From an uncultured Clostridia bacterium (lineage in GTDB: Bacteria > Bacillota > Clostridia > Christensenellales > Borkfalkiaceae): 30,215 nucleotides of DNA. The notes beneath the pieces were generated by a model that was not told the origin of the DNA, did no database searches, and was given only the letters and a program-made list of their open reading frames with translations. Each line of letters starts with the position of its first letter. The stretch's first letter is position 1. Both the position numbers and the translations under genes were made by a program. The DNA lies in NCBI GenBank assembly GCA_947088135.1, contig CAMUFJ010000021.1, positions 1-30,215 on the forward strand, read 5' to 3'. Shown here in pieces: positions 23,923-30,215 of this stretch.

Positions 23923-24050
23923 TCAGACCAAGCTTGTTTTGTTGAGGATCGCGTTGCTTGCCGCACCCACTCTCGCGCGCGCCCGTTTCCGAATGCTCCT
24001 TACCGACCGCAGAAGCTCTTGGTAAGATTTCTGATTTCCATTGCGTTCAT
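23923..24050 (-). pseudogene. possible remnant of an ABC transporter gene
   Basis: On the minus strand, ATG 24050 opens a 16-residue frame, MNAMEIRNLTKSFCGR, then TAA (24000-24002). MEIRNLTKSF is a very typical N-terminus of an ABC ATPase. In another minus-strand frame, the DNA after it reads RARVGAASNAILNKTSLV and stops at 23923-23925, which looks like a protein C-terminus. This fits an operon mostly lost by deletion, with both ends left behind. The tract is short, so chance cannot be excluded. Otherwise the 160 nt between the pdxK terminator and the membrane-protein gene show no feature. Confidence 0.35.
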
Positions 24051-24072
24051 GGAAGTGTCCTTATTTTAACTT

Positions 24073-24609
24073 TTAAATAAAGTCGGTGCGTAACAATTCG
24101 TTGCCTTTTTCGAGCACGCCCGCAAGCTTTTCTTCGTTGTCGTCTATGACGGGGAGCACCTGCTTGGTTTTTTTGGCGACGAGCTTTTTGTAGATATAGT
24201 AATTGATTCCGCACAGCACGATGCCCGCGATGCCGAGCACAATACCGCCGATGAAAGCGGGAATGCTGTTTTCATAAAGCATTGCAAGGCACATGCCTCC
24301 GCCGAAAACGAGCGCGGCGATACAGCCGAAGATGTAGGCGAATACGCTTGCACCCGCCGTTTTGGAGCGTTCCAAGCCGACGATCGTTTGGGATATGTTT
24401 TCCGCTTGCCGTTCGAGCTTTGTGAGCTCCTGCTTGTGTTTGAGCTTTCTGTCCCGTTTGAGCGACAGGGTAACGCCGTCTATGAGCGTGGGGGACATAG
24501 AGGTGATTTCCCACCCGAACGCCTCGTACAAATCGCTCGCCTTTGCCTGTTCCTTCGCTTTTACGTTCACGGTCTTATATTCATAAGACACAAAATCTTT
24601 TTCCTGCAT
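24073..24609 (-). CDS. two-TM membrane protein, hypothetical
   Basis: I do not recognise the family with certainty. The 178-residue protein has a soluble N-terminus (YEYKTVNVKAKEQAKASDLYEAFGWEI), a charged coiled-coil-like tract (KRDRKLKHKQELTKLERQAE), two adjacent hydrophobic segments (about residues 86-110 and 116-138: AYIFGCIAALVFGGGMCLAM and AFIGGIVLGIAGIVLCGIN), and an acidic cytosolic tail. A strong AGGAGG (24618-24623) precedes ATG 24609. It is divergent from the TetR gene and shares its promoter region, so TetR control is likely. No signal peptide or catalytic motif is seen. Confidence 0.85.
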   Translation of the reverse strand: MQEKDFVSYEYKTVNVKAKEQAKASDLYEAFGWEITSMSPTLIDGVTLSLKRDRKLKHKQELTKLERQAENISQTIVGLERSKTAGASVFAYIFGCIAALVFGGGMCLAMLYENSIPAFIGGIVLGIAGIVLCGINYYIYKKLVAKKTKQVLPVIDDNEEKLAGVLEKGNELLRTDFI

Positions 24610-24668
24610 TTTTATTGCCTCCTAAATGTTCTTTGTCTTGCGGGGCTGTCTACCCGCGCGCGTTTTTG

Positions 24669-24697
24669 TTGACATTTCCGTAAGACAAGTGTATCAT
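24669..24697 (+). promoter_or_regulatory. sigma-A promoter of the TetR gene
   Basis: TTGACA (24669-24674), a 17-bp spacer and TATCAT (24692-24697). Transcription should start near 24704. Its -10 overlaps that of the opposing promoter. Confidence 0.85.
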
Positions 24698-24721
24698 AAT
24701 AAAAAAGCGGGAAGAAATCAA
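24693..24721 (-). promoter_or_regulatory. sigma-A promoter of the membrane-protein gene
   Basis: Read on the minus strand, TTGATT (24716-24721), a 17-bp spacer and TATGAT (24693-24698). Transcription should start near 24686, leaving a leader of about 77 nt. Confidence 0.85.
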
Positions 24722-24761
24722 GCCCTGAAAAGGGCGATTAGACACTTATGGGAAAAGTGTC
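24722..24761. promoter_or_regulatory. candidate TetR operator region (two inverted repeats)
   Basis: The first repeat is GCCCT-gaaa-AGGGC (24722-24735), abutting the minus-strand -35. The second is GACACTT (24741-24747) with AAGTGTC (24755-24761) around 7 nt. The second has the size of a TetR-family operator. Both also fall in the leader of the TetR transcript. Confidence 0.5.
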
Positions 24762-24794
24762 GGCGCAAATGAAACAAAAAGGAGAATTTGTATC

Positions 24795-25342
24795 GTGCAA
24801 TACGTCCCCGAGGAGTACACAAGACACTACATCGTACAGGCTCTCTTTAAACTGATGAGCGAATATAACTACGAGAAGATAAGCGTAAAGGATATTGCGG
24901 AAAAAGCGGGCGTGGGCAGGGCGACCTTTTACCGTCATTTTAAGCGCAAGGAAGACATCATACTCTTTTATTTCGAGCACTACACGTCATACTCTTTTAT
25001 TTCGAGCACTACACGAAGGAATTTATTTTTTCTCAGCGCATTTATCCTCGGTGTAAGGAAGATTACGTGAACGTCGCCGAAAACGTATTTACGATGTTCA
25101 AAGAGCACAAGGAATCCTTTCAATTATTGCGGCGGGCGCGTTTGGAACATATCTATCTCGACTATTTAAACAAGGGTTTTGCTCTGAATTTCGAGAATAA
25201 TCTCCATGAAGAAAATATTTATAAACCGTATTTATATGCGGGCATGATTTTCAACGTCTCTATGGCGTGGTTGGATAACGATTGCAAAGAGCCCGCAGAA
25301 ACGCTCGCTAACTTGATCGTAGACGCAATATATTTCAAATAA
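24795..25342 (+). pseudogene. TetR/AcrR family regulator, frameshifted
   Basis: A GTG start at 24795 behind AAAGGAG opens a typical TetR DNA-binding domain: EKISVKDIAEKAGVGRATFY, then RHFKRKEDIILFYFEHY. After that the frame runs into a perfect 29-bp tandem duplication (24958-25015), and the first frame ends at 25070. The rest of the protein continues in another frame to 25342, with the ligand-domain tail YLYAGMIFNVSMAWLDND. Removing one 29-bp copy restores a single 172-residue ORF reading EHYTKEFIFSQRIYPRCKED across the join. The gene is therefore intact except for the duplication. It probably regulates itself and the divergent membrane protein. Function of the shortened product is doubtful because the ligand and dimer domain is lost. 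Confidence 0.88.
24958..25015 (+). repeat. 29-bp perfect tandem duplication
   Basis: The unit starting TCATACTCTTTTATTTCGAG is present at 24958-24986 and again at 24987-25015 with no mismatch. As 29 is not a multiple of 3, it shifts the frame of the TetR gene. Confidence 0.97.
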
Positions 25343-25348
25343 AACGCT

Positions 25349-25384
25349 ATTTTTGACGGCAACCTGCAATTTTCCGTCAAAAAT
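25349..25384. repeat. inverted repeat after the TetR gene
   Basis: ATTTTTGACGG (25349-25359) pairs with CCGTCAAAAAT (25374-25384), an 11-bp perfect stem around 14 nt. No T run follows the stem on either strand, so it is a poor terminator. It lies 30 nt before the -35 of the ZIP gene and may be a regulator site. Confidence 0.6.
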
Positions 25385-25413
25385 AAAGTTATTTAATTTT
25401 GTCTATTCATACG

Positions 25414-25441
25414 CTTGTGTTTTTTTCGTACAGTGGTATAA
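25414..25441 (+). promoter_or_regulatory. sigma-A promoter of the ZIP transporter gene
   Basis: TTGTGT (25414-25419), a 16-bp spacer and TATAAT (25436-25441) with an extended -10 TGG. Confidence 0.78.
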
Positions 25442-25483
25442 TGGTTAGCGTACTCCGTACCGAAGAGGATAGATTGTTTGTAT

Positions 25484-26344
25484 ATGGAATATTTAGCGAT
25501 CATCGTAATAACGTTAATATCGGGCGTCGTCGGCACCGGCTTAGGCGGAGCGGTCGGCGCGGTCATGAAGAAAGATTCGAAAAAAATCGTGAGCCTGTTG
25601 CTTTCGTTTGCGGCGGGCATCATGCTCGCCGTCGTCTGCTTCGACTTGATGCGCGAGCCGATCGATATGATGCACGCAGGGGAGGTGCCCGCCTATACGC
25701 CCGTCATCGTCGTTTTAGCGGTCGTCGCAGGCTACGGGATCGTCTATCTTTTGAACTATTTGATCGATAAGAATACAAACCGCGAGGTAAAGCACATCGA
25801 CGAAGCGCACCCCGCCACGGCGGACGATCTGGACGAGCTCATTCATTCCAACCATTACGAAACGCATAAAAATTCGAAGAGCAATCTATTCGTCGCGGGG
25901 CTTGTGATGATGGTCGCGATCGCCCTGCACAATTTGCCGGAGGGCATGGTCATCGGCGCGTCCTACGCCGCGGAGCCGAATCTGACCGCTAATCTTTTTT
26001 CGGGCGCGGGCTTTATTATGGCGGTGCTCATCGGATTGCACAACATTCCCGAGGGCATGGCGGTTTCCGTGCCTCTCATTACGGGCGGAATGGCAAAGTG
26101 GAAGGCGGTTTTGCTCACTGCGCTCAGCGGACTGCCGACCGTGCTCGGGGCGTTGTTGGGGTATCTTCTCGGCGGGATCAACAGCATTATGCTGGTGCTG
26201 TCGCTCGGCTTTGCGAGCGGGGCGATGCTGTACGTCGTATTCGGCGAGCTCATGCCCGAGGCAATTTTAATGTGGAGAAGCAAGCTTCCCGCGCTCTCGC
26301 TGTTCGCGGGACTGCTCGCGGGCTACCTGCTCGTCGTATTATAA
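25484..26344 (+). CDS. ZIP family metal (zinc) transporter
   Basis: ZIP proteins import divalent metals, mostly zinc. The 286-residue membrane protein has about eight hydrophobic segments. The two core helices contain ALHNLPEGMVIG and GLHNIPEGMAVS (the HNxPEG metal-binding pair), and there is a His/Asp-rich loop (KHIDEAHPATADDLDELIHSNHYETH) between helices 3 and 4. ATG 25484 is 15 nt from GAGG (25465-25468). In-frame TTG 25478 has better spacing and may be the true start, adding 2 residues. A terminator follows at once. Zinc supply would suit the zinc-binding L28 form found nearby, but no Zur site was identified. Confidence 0.92.
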   Translation: MEYLAIIVITLISGVVGTGLGGAVGAVMKKDSKKIVSLLLSFAAGIMLAVVCFDLMREPIDMMHAGEVPAYTPVIVVLAVVAGYGIVYLLNYLIDKNTNREVKHIDEAHPATADDLDELIHSNHYETHKNSKSNLFVAGLVMMVAIALHNLPEGMVIGASYAAEPNLTANLFSGAGFIMAVLIGLHNIPEGMAVSVPLITGGMAKWKAVLLTALSGLPTVLGALLGYLLGGINSIMLVLSLGFASGAMLYVVFGELMPEAILMWRSKLPALSLFAGLLAGYLLVVL

Positions 26345-26351
26345 AAATTCG

Positions 26352-26374
26352 GCCCGAGAAACCTCGGGCTTTTT
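26352..26374 (+). terminator. terminator of the ZIP gene
   Basis: GCCCGAG (26352-26358) pairs with CTCGGGC (26363-26369) around AAAC, then TTTTT. The -35 of the next gene begins only 12 nt later. Confidence 0.9.
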
Positions 26375-26385
26375 GCTTGTATATC

Positions 26386-26414
26386 TTGCTTTTTGAGGCG
26401 GACTTTGCTATAAT
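26386..26414 (+). promoter_or_regulatory. sigma-A promoter of the oxidoreductase gene, leaderless type
   Basis: TTGCTT (26386-26391), a 17-bp spacer and TATAAT (26409-26414). The predicted start point is the A of the ATG at 26421. Confidence 0.85.
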
Positions 26415-26420
26415 TGCGGT

Positions 26421-27431
26421 ATGCAGGACGTGATCGTCGTCGGCGCGGGCCCCGCGGGGTGCGCCGCCGCAAATATTTTAGCGGGGAGCGGAAAAGCCGT
26501 TACGGTGATAGAACGCCGCCGTCTGCCGCGGAACAAACCGTGCTCGGGTATTTTGATCGGAAAAACCTTGGAGCTTTTAAGGGAGCATTTCGGGGAAGTG
26601 CCGCGCGCCGCGCTGTGCACTCCGTACGAAAACCGCGGTATGGTCTTTTTTGACGACGACGGAAAGGAATTTTGTTTCGAACAGAAGGGGCTCAACGTAT
26701 GGCGCAGTCCGTTCGATTTTTGGCTATGGGAGCAGGCGGCGACACGGGGAGCAAATCTCATAGAGGGCAGGAACGTGACCGCCGTTACGCAGGGTGACGG
26801 GTTTGCGGAGGTCGCGTTTGCGGACGGGACGAAACTGCGCGCCAGATTCGTGATAGACTGCTCGGGCGCGGCGGGCGGCTTGCGGGGACGTTCGGAAGGC
26901 GGGCGGGATTTAGTCTATACTTATCAAGTGTTTTACCGCGGCAGTTCTTGCTTGGATCCGCATTATTTTTATGCGCTTACCGATCCGCGCTTTTCGGAAT
27001 ACGACGCTTGGTATAATGTGAAAGACGGCATGCCCGTGGCGGGCGTCGCCGTTCGGAATCCGCAAAATGCAGTTCGGTTTCACAAGGCGTTTTTCGAACA
27101 TTTGCATACGGAGTTCGGGTTTTCGGTAACGCGCGCCGTTCGGGAGGAAAGATGGGTGATGCCGCATATCCGCCCTAAGTGCTCCGTGCATTGCGGAGAG
27201 GGAAATATCCTTTGCGCGGGCGAGGCGGCGGGTTTTCTCAACCCTATGGGCGAGGGGATTTCCTCCGCGCTCGCGAGCGGAATGCTTGCCGCTTCCGCGG
27301 TCGTGAATCGGAAACAAGACGCGCTTTCCGCGTATACGGCAAGCGTGCGGGAGCTTCAAGAATATATGGCGCGTCAGTGGAAGCTGCTTTCTTTTTTGTC
27401 GGAGCGGTTCCGCGGGATGCGGGGAGAGTAG
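26421..27431 (+). CDS. FAD-dependent oxidoreductase, geranylgeranyl-reductase-like
   Basis: This 336-residue flavoprotein begins at once with the FAD dinucleotide fold VIVVGAGPAGCAAANIL (GxGxxG), continues with ERRRLPRNKPCSG, the second FAD motif RFVIDCSGAAGG, and ILCAGEAAGFLNPMGEGISSAL near the C-terminus. The last is typical of the geranylgeranyl reductase group, which reduces isoprenoid double bonds or modifies quinone-type substrates. The substrate here is unknown. The fold starts at residue 4, so ATG 26421 is the only reasonable start, yet it has no SD. A HAD phosphatase gene follows after 8 nt. Confidence 0.88.
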   Translation: MQDVIVVGAGPAGCAAANILAGSGKAVTVIERRRLPRNKPCSGILIGKTLELLREHFGEVPRAALCTPYENRGMVFFDDDGKEFCFEQKGLNVWRSPFDFWLWEQAATRGANLIEGRNVTAVTQGDGFAEVAFADGTKLRARFVIDCSGAAGGLRGRSEGGRDLVYTYQVFYRGSSCLDPHYFYALTDPRFSEYDAWYNVKDGMPVAGVAVRNPQNAVRFHKAFFEHLHTEFGFSVTRAVREERWVMPHIRPKCSVHCGEGNILCAGEAAGFLNPMGEGISSALASGMLAASAVVNRKQDALSAYTASVRELQEYMARQWKLLSFLSERFRGMRGE

Positions 27432-27439
27432 GTAAGAAT

Positions 27440-28219
27440 ATGAAATGCGATTTGCAAAAGATCCGCTGTTTTTTGCTCGATATGGACGGAACGGTCTATC
27501 TTTCGGGGAAACTGCTTGCGGGTGCAAAAGATACGATCGCGCGGATGCGCGCGCAGGGCCGGGCGGTGTTTTTGACCAACAATACTTCCCGCTCGAAGGA
27601 CGACTACGTGGCGCGCCTTAACGGATTGGGGCTCGACGTGGCGCGGGAGGACGTATTCACCGCCGCCGACGCCGCAATCAACTATCTCCGTGCGCGCAAG
27701 GGAGGAAGTCGCGTCTATTTGTTCGGAACGGAGAGCCTGCACAAGGAGTTTGCGGGTGCGGGGATCGAGCTTGTTAAGGAGCGTCCCGACGTTGCGGTCG
27801 TGGGCTTCCATACCGAGCTTGTCTTTGAAGATTTGGCTGTTCTATGCAATTTTATCCGAGAGGGCGTGCCTTATATTTTGACGCACCCCGACAAAAACTG
27901 TCCGCACGAAGGCGGTTATTTGCCCGACGTCGGCTCTATTTTGTCGCTGATCCGCACCAGCACGGAAAAAGAGCCCGAGGCGGTTCTCGGCAAACCTTGC
28001 GCGGTGATGGGAGAACTAATTTCGGCAACCCTTCATAACCGTCCCGAGGAAACGCTCATGATGGGGGACAGGCTGGAAACGGATATCGCGTTTGCGAAGA
28101 ACTGCGGATATTTCTCCGCGCTTGTTTTGAGCGGCGCGACGGATAGAGCGCGCTTGGAAAGATCGGAAATTCAACCCGATTTGGTTTTAAATTCAATTGC
28201 AGATTTGTTTGAGGTGTAA
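27440..28219 (+). CDS. HAD-IIA family phosphatase (NagD-like)
   Basis: HAD-IIA enzymes hydrolyse small phosphate esters such as nucleotides or sugar phosphates. The 259-residue protein shows motif I DMDGTVYLS (catalytic Asp pair), motif II TNNTSRSKDDY, the motif III Lys in VLGKPCAVMGE and motif IV MMGDRLETDIAFAKNCGY. The cap between motifs II and III has the C2 type pattern. ATG 27440 follows GGGGAG near the end of the oxidoreductase gene and is 8 nt from its stop. The serine dehydratase gene follows after 1 nt, so the three genes form one run. The natural substrate cannot be told from sequence. Confidence 0.93.
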   Translation: MKCDLQKIRCFLLDMDGTVYLSGKLLAGAKDTIARMRAQGRAVFLTNNTSRSKDDYVARLNGLGLDVAREDVFTAADAAINYLRARKGGSRVYLFGTESLHKEFAGAGIELVKERPDVAVVGFHTELVFEDLAVLCNFIREGVPYILTHPDKNCPHEGGYLPDVGSILSLIRTSTEKEPEAVLGKPCAVMGELISATLHNRPEETLMMGDRLETDIAFAKNCGYFSALVLSGATDRARLERSEIQPDLVLNSIADLFEV

Positions 28220-28220
28220 T

Positions 28221-29426
28221 ATGAAATCGCTTACGCAATTATACCGACGGGGAATGGGACCGTCGAGCTCGCACACGATCGGCGTTTGGAACGCTTGCAA
28301 CGCCTTTGTTAAGGCGCACCCCGAAATGGACGGCTACAAGGTGATCCTTTACGGTTCGCTTGCCAAAACGGGGAAGGGGCATCAAACGGATAAGGCGGTC
28401 GTTTCGGCATTCGGTAAACTCAAAGGAAGCGTGGAATTCGATTGTTCCGAGCAAGACCTTCCGCACCCGAACACCTTGGATATGATCGGTTATGCGGGGA
28501 AAAGAGAGATTGCGCGGCAACGCGCAATGAGCATCGGCGGCGGCGCGGTCGGGATCGAGGGCGAGGCGGAAAAGGAGATCCTAGACGTCTATCCGCATAA
28601 AAATTTCAGCGAAATTTCCGCCTACTGCAAAGCCGAGCACATTCGCCTGTACGAGTACGCGGAGCGGTTTGACGTTGCAAATATCCGTGAATATATGCAC
28701 GAAATGTATGAAGTCATGCGGTGGGCGATCGAGCGGGGGATCAGAGCCGATGGCGTTTTGGAAGGGGGGCTGGGCGTTTTGCGCAAGGCGAAAACCCTGT
28801 ATATGCAAAACGACGTTTTCGAGGATAGTGCGACGCGCGAAAATCGGTTGGTATGCGCCTTTGCTTTTGCCGTAAGCGAGGAGAACGCATCGGGCGGGGA
28901 GATCGTCACTGCGCCCACGTGCGGTTCGGCGGGCGTGCTTCCCGCCGTGGTTTACTATATCACGCATAAATATAAATATCGCGAGGAACAAGCCGTAAAC
29001 GCGCTTTTAACGGCGGGGATCATCGGTAACGTCGTGAAAACGAACGCCTCCATCAGCGGTGCGGAATGCGGGTGTCAGGCGGAGATCGGCACGGCGTGTT
29101 CGATGGCGGCCGCCGCGCTCGGCGAGCTGTTGCAGCTCGATATCGACCAAATCGAATATGCGGCGGAGGTTGCTTTGGAGCATCATTTGGGGCTCACTTG
29201 CGATCCCATCAAGGGGCTCGTGCAGATCCCTTGTATCGAGCGCAACGCGGTAGCGGCGATGCGGGCGATCAACGCCGTGAATTTAGCACAGTTTTTGACT
29301 TATTCGCGGAAAATCTCCTTCGATACCGTAGTGGAAACCATGTACCGCACGGGAAAAGATCTTTCGAAAATCTACCGCGAAACAGCCGAGGGCGGGCTTG
29401 CCAAGCTTTACGACGGCAAACTGTAA
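28221..29426 (+). CDS. sdaA: L-serine ammonia-lyase, iron-sulfur type, single chain
   Basis: This enzyme converts L-serine to pyruvate and ammonia with a [4Fe-4S] cluster rather than pyridoxal phosphate. The 401-residue protein joins a beta domain (GMGPSSSHTIGVWNA, SLAKTGKGHQTDKA) with an alpha domain: TAPTCGSAGVLPAVVYY, GAECGCQAEIGTACSMAAAA and GLTCDPIKGLVQIPCIERN supply the cluster cysteines. GAGGTG (28211-28216) precedes the ATG. In Bacillus sdaAB and sdaAA are separate genes between yloV and recG; here the enzyme is fused and about 5 kb past recG. A terminator-like hairpin follows. Confidence 0.95.
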   Translation: MKSLTQLYRRGMGPSSSHTIGVWNACNAFVKAHPEMDGYKVILYGSLAKTGKGHQTDKAVVSAFGKLKGSVEFDCSEQDLPHPNTLDMIGYAGKREIARQRAMSIGGGAVGIEGEAEKEILDVYPHKNFSEISAYCKAEHIRLYEYAERFDVANIREYMHEMYEVMRWAIERGIRADGVLEGGLGVLRKAKTLYMQNDVFEDSATRENRLVCAFAFAVSEENASGGEIVTAPTCGSAGVLPAVVYYITHKYKYREEQAVNALLTAGIIGNVVKTNASISGAECGCQAEIGTACSMAAAALGELLQLDIDQIEYAAEVALEHHLGLTCDPIKGLVQIPCIERNAVAAMRAINAVNLAQFLTYSRKISFDTVVETMYRTGKDLSKIYRETAEGGLAKLYDGKL

Positions 29427-29494
29427 GAGAAAAAAACGGAAACATCATAGGACACCGCATAGTTGAATTTAAACGTGCGAGGGGAAGCAAATCG

Positions 29495-29526
29495 AGAAAA
29501 AAAGGAGCATGGGACTCCTCTTTTTC
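29495..29526 (+). terminator. terminator after sdaA
   Basis: An A-rich run and AGGAG (29503-29507) pair with CTCCT (29515-29519) and the following T run, with one bulged C. The stretch 29427-29651 otherwise shows no convincing gene and becomes AT-rich after about 29600. Confidence 0.7.
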
Positions 29527-29651
29527 GCTTCTTGCGCGAATTGCGGGGTCAAGCTCGATGAAAGGGCACACAAAACTGACGGCGGCGTTTCAAATTGGGT
29601 GGAAACAATTAAAAATATAGTAACAAATATCTAAAATGTATCTAAAAAGAA

Positions 29652-29685
29652 AAACGCAACCTAATATTCGAATTAGGTTGCGTTT
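29652..29685 (-). terminator. terminator of the recombinase fragment
   Basis: A 14-bp stem (29652-29665 with 29672-29685), core CGCAACCTAAT/ATTAGGTTGCG, with a 6-nt loop. On the minus strand it is followed by TTTTTCTTTTT. The TAA stop of the recombinase is inside the stem. Confidence 0.88.
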
Positions 29686-30080
29686 GGTGCACCAAGTGAT
29701 TTAATATCCGAATTTTTTGTTGCTTCAAGTTCGGAAAAGAATACCGTTTGCGTTCCGTCCTTGAAGTTAAAGGTTATATCAAACCTATCGTCGTACAGAT
29801 AAATTGAGTTCACAAAGCCGTCTATAAGCCGCCGTTTTCCTTCAAGCGTGGTAATGTCAAGATTTCTAAACCTTTCTATACCAAACTGTATTTGTTCTTT
29901 CGTAAGGAAGGGCTTTTTTATTTTCTCTTGCAAAATGGCGATTTCGATTTCTTTCTTTTTGCTTTCAAGCTGTGCAAGTCTGTCCTTCGTCGTGTCCGTG
30001 ATAATACCTTGCTCAATAGCGTTCATAAGATTTTCTATGCGCTTTTCGGTGTCTGCAAGCTGTCCTTTCAAGTGCGGTAG
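29673..30080 (-). pseudogene. C-terminal fragment of a large serine recombinase
   Basis: The minus-strand frame (open up to 30197) contains about 134 residues matching the end of the large serine recombinases of conjugative and mobilisable elements. It has the coiled-coil tract LADTEKRIENLMNAIEQGI, TKDRLAQLESKKKEIE, then LTKEQIQFGIERFRNLD, RRLIDGFVNSIYLYDDRFDI and FNFKDGTQTV, ending in SLGAPNAT. The catalytic Ser domain and zinc ribbon are missing. Residues upstream of about 30080 do not resemble a recombinase, so the gene is cut there. The AT-rich composition differs from the rest of the window. It is a remnant of an integrated element, or part of one that is rearranged near the window end. 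Confidence 0.82.
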
Positions 30081-30181
30081 CCGTTGAAAGATACGGAATA
30101 AGGAAAACCGCCGAAGCGAGCGGTATATTAATGAAAGAGTTACATAAACACAATGTAGAAAGGTTGCGCCGAACATCATAA
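30077..30181 (+). pseudogene. possible 3' end of an unidentified mobile-element gene
   Basis: From the point where recombinase similarity stops, the plus strand reads VAVERYGIRKTAEASGILMK, then ELHKHNVERLRRTS, and ends at TAA (30179-30181). The composition looks protein-like (HTH-like YGIRKTAEASGIL), but no family is recognised and no start is present. It could be the tail of a gene joined tail-to-tail with the truncated recombinase. Confidence 0.3.
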
Positions 30182-30215
30182 ACCTAAACAACGGCAACAG
30201 CCGATAGAGTTTGAT

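Noticed and set aside
25433..25472. tRNA-like string TGGTATAATGGTTAGC
   Set aside because: Resembles a D-arm by eye, but there is no anticodon arm, T-loop GTTCGA or acceptor stem; it is the extended -10 of the ZIP promoter.
29509..29634. 41-codon ORF with a CxxC zinc-ribbon look (SCANCGVKLDERAH)
   Set aside because: Its ATG lies in the loop of the sdaA terminator and only 1 nt from AGGAG; could be a fossil zinc-ribbon tail, but support is too weak to call.
1..30215. CRISPR array, restriction, toxin-antitoxin or other defence cluster
   Set aside because: No regularly spaced repeats and no motif of these families was seen on either strand.

Overview
The window is a chromosomal segment of a Bacillota, most likely a Clostridia-type organism. 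The grounds are strong SD-led starts, sigma-A promoters with 17-bp spacers, and a gene order that follows the Bacillus/Clostridia block yicC, gmk, rpoZ, priA, def, fmt, rsmB, rlmN, rpe, thiN, (spoVM), rpmB, yloU, yloV, recG. Base composition is roughly balanced until about 29.6 kb, where it becomes AT-rich. No rRNA, tRNA or CRISPR array was seen.

Layout. 1-0.8 kb: rpsU with its own promoter and terminator, then an orphan helical protein. 0.9-5.3 kb: pcrA and ligA (DNA repair and replication). 5.3-7.1 kb: yicC, gmk, rpoZ. 7.2-14.3 kb: a tight, mostly overlapping run of priA, def, fmt, rsmB, rlmN, rpe and thiN (replication restart, translation start and rRNA modification, pentose phosphate, thiamine). 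14.26-15.3 kb: a 23-codon SpoVM-like ORF whose stop overlaps the start of an M19 dipeptidase. 15.3-18.6 kb, minus strand: a large ATPase-FtsX fusion transporter and rpmB. 18.8-23.0 kb: yloU, a fakA-like DAK gene and recG. 23.1-23.9 kb: a pyridoxamine-kinase-like gene. 23.9-26.4 kb: an accessory patch with a possible fossil ABC gene, a two-TM membrane protein, a TetR gene broken by a 29-bp tandem duplication, and a ZIP metal transporter. 26.4-29.4 kb: an FAD oxidoreductase, a HAD phosphatase and a serine dehydratase in one run. 29.65-30.2 kb: the AT-rich tail of a truncated large serine recombinase, i.e. mobile-element debris.

The most interesting points are: a very probable spoVM at its syntenic place; three genes whose promoters put the transcription start on or within 2 nt of the ATG (leaderless mRNAs); two opposed promoters sharing one -10 region between the TetR gene and the membrane-protein gene; and the 29-bp duplication that exactly accounts for the TetR frameshift. 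No clearly novel multi-gene system is visible; most of the window is housekeeping. All functions are assigned from recognised motifs by eye; no database search was run.
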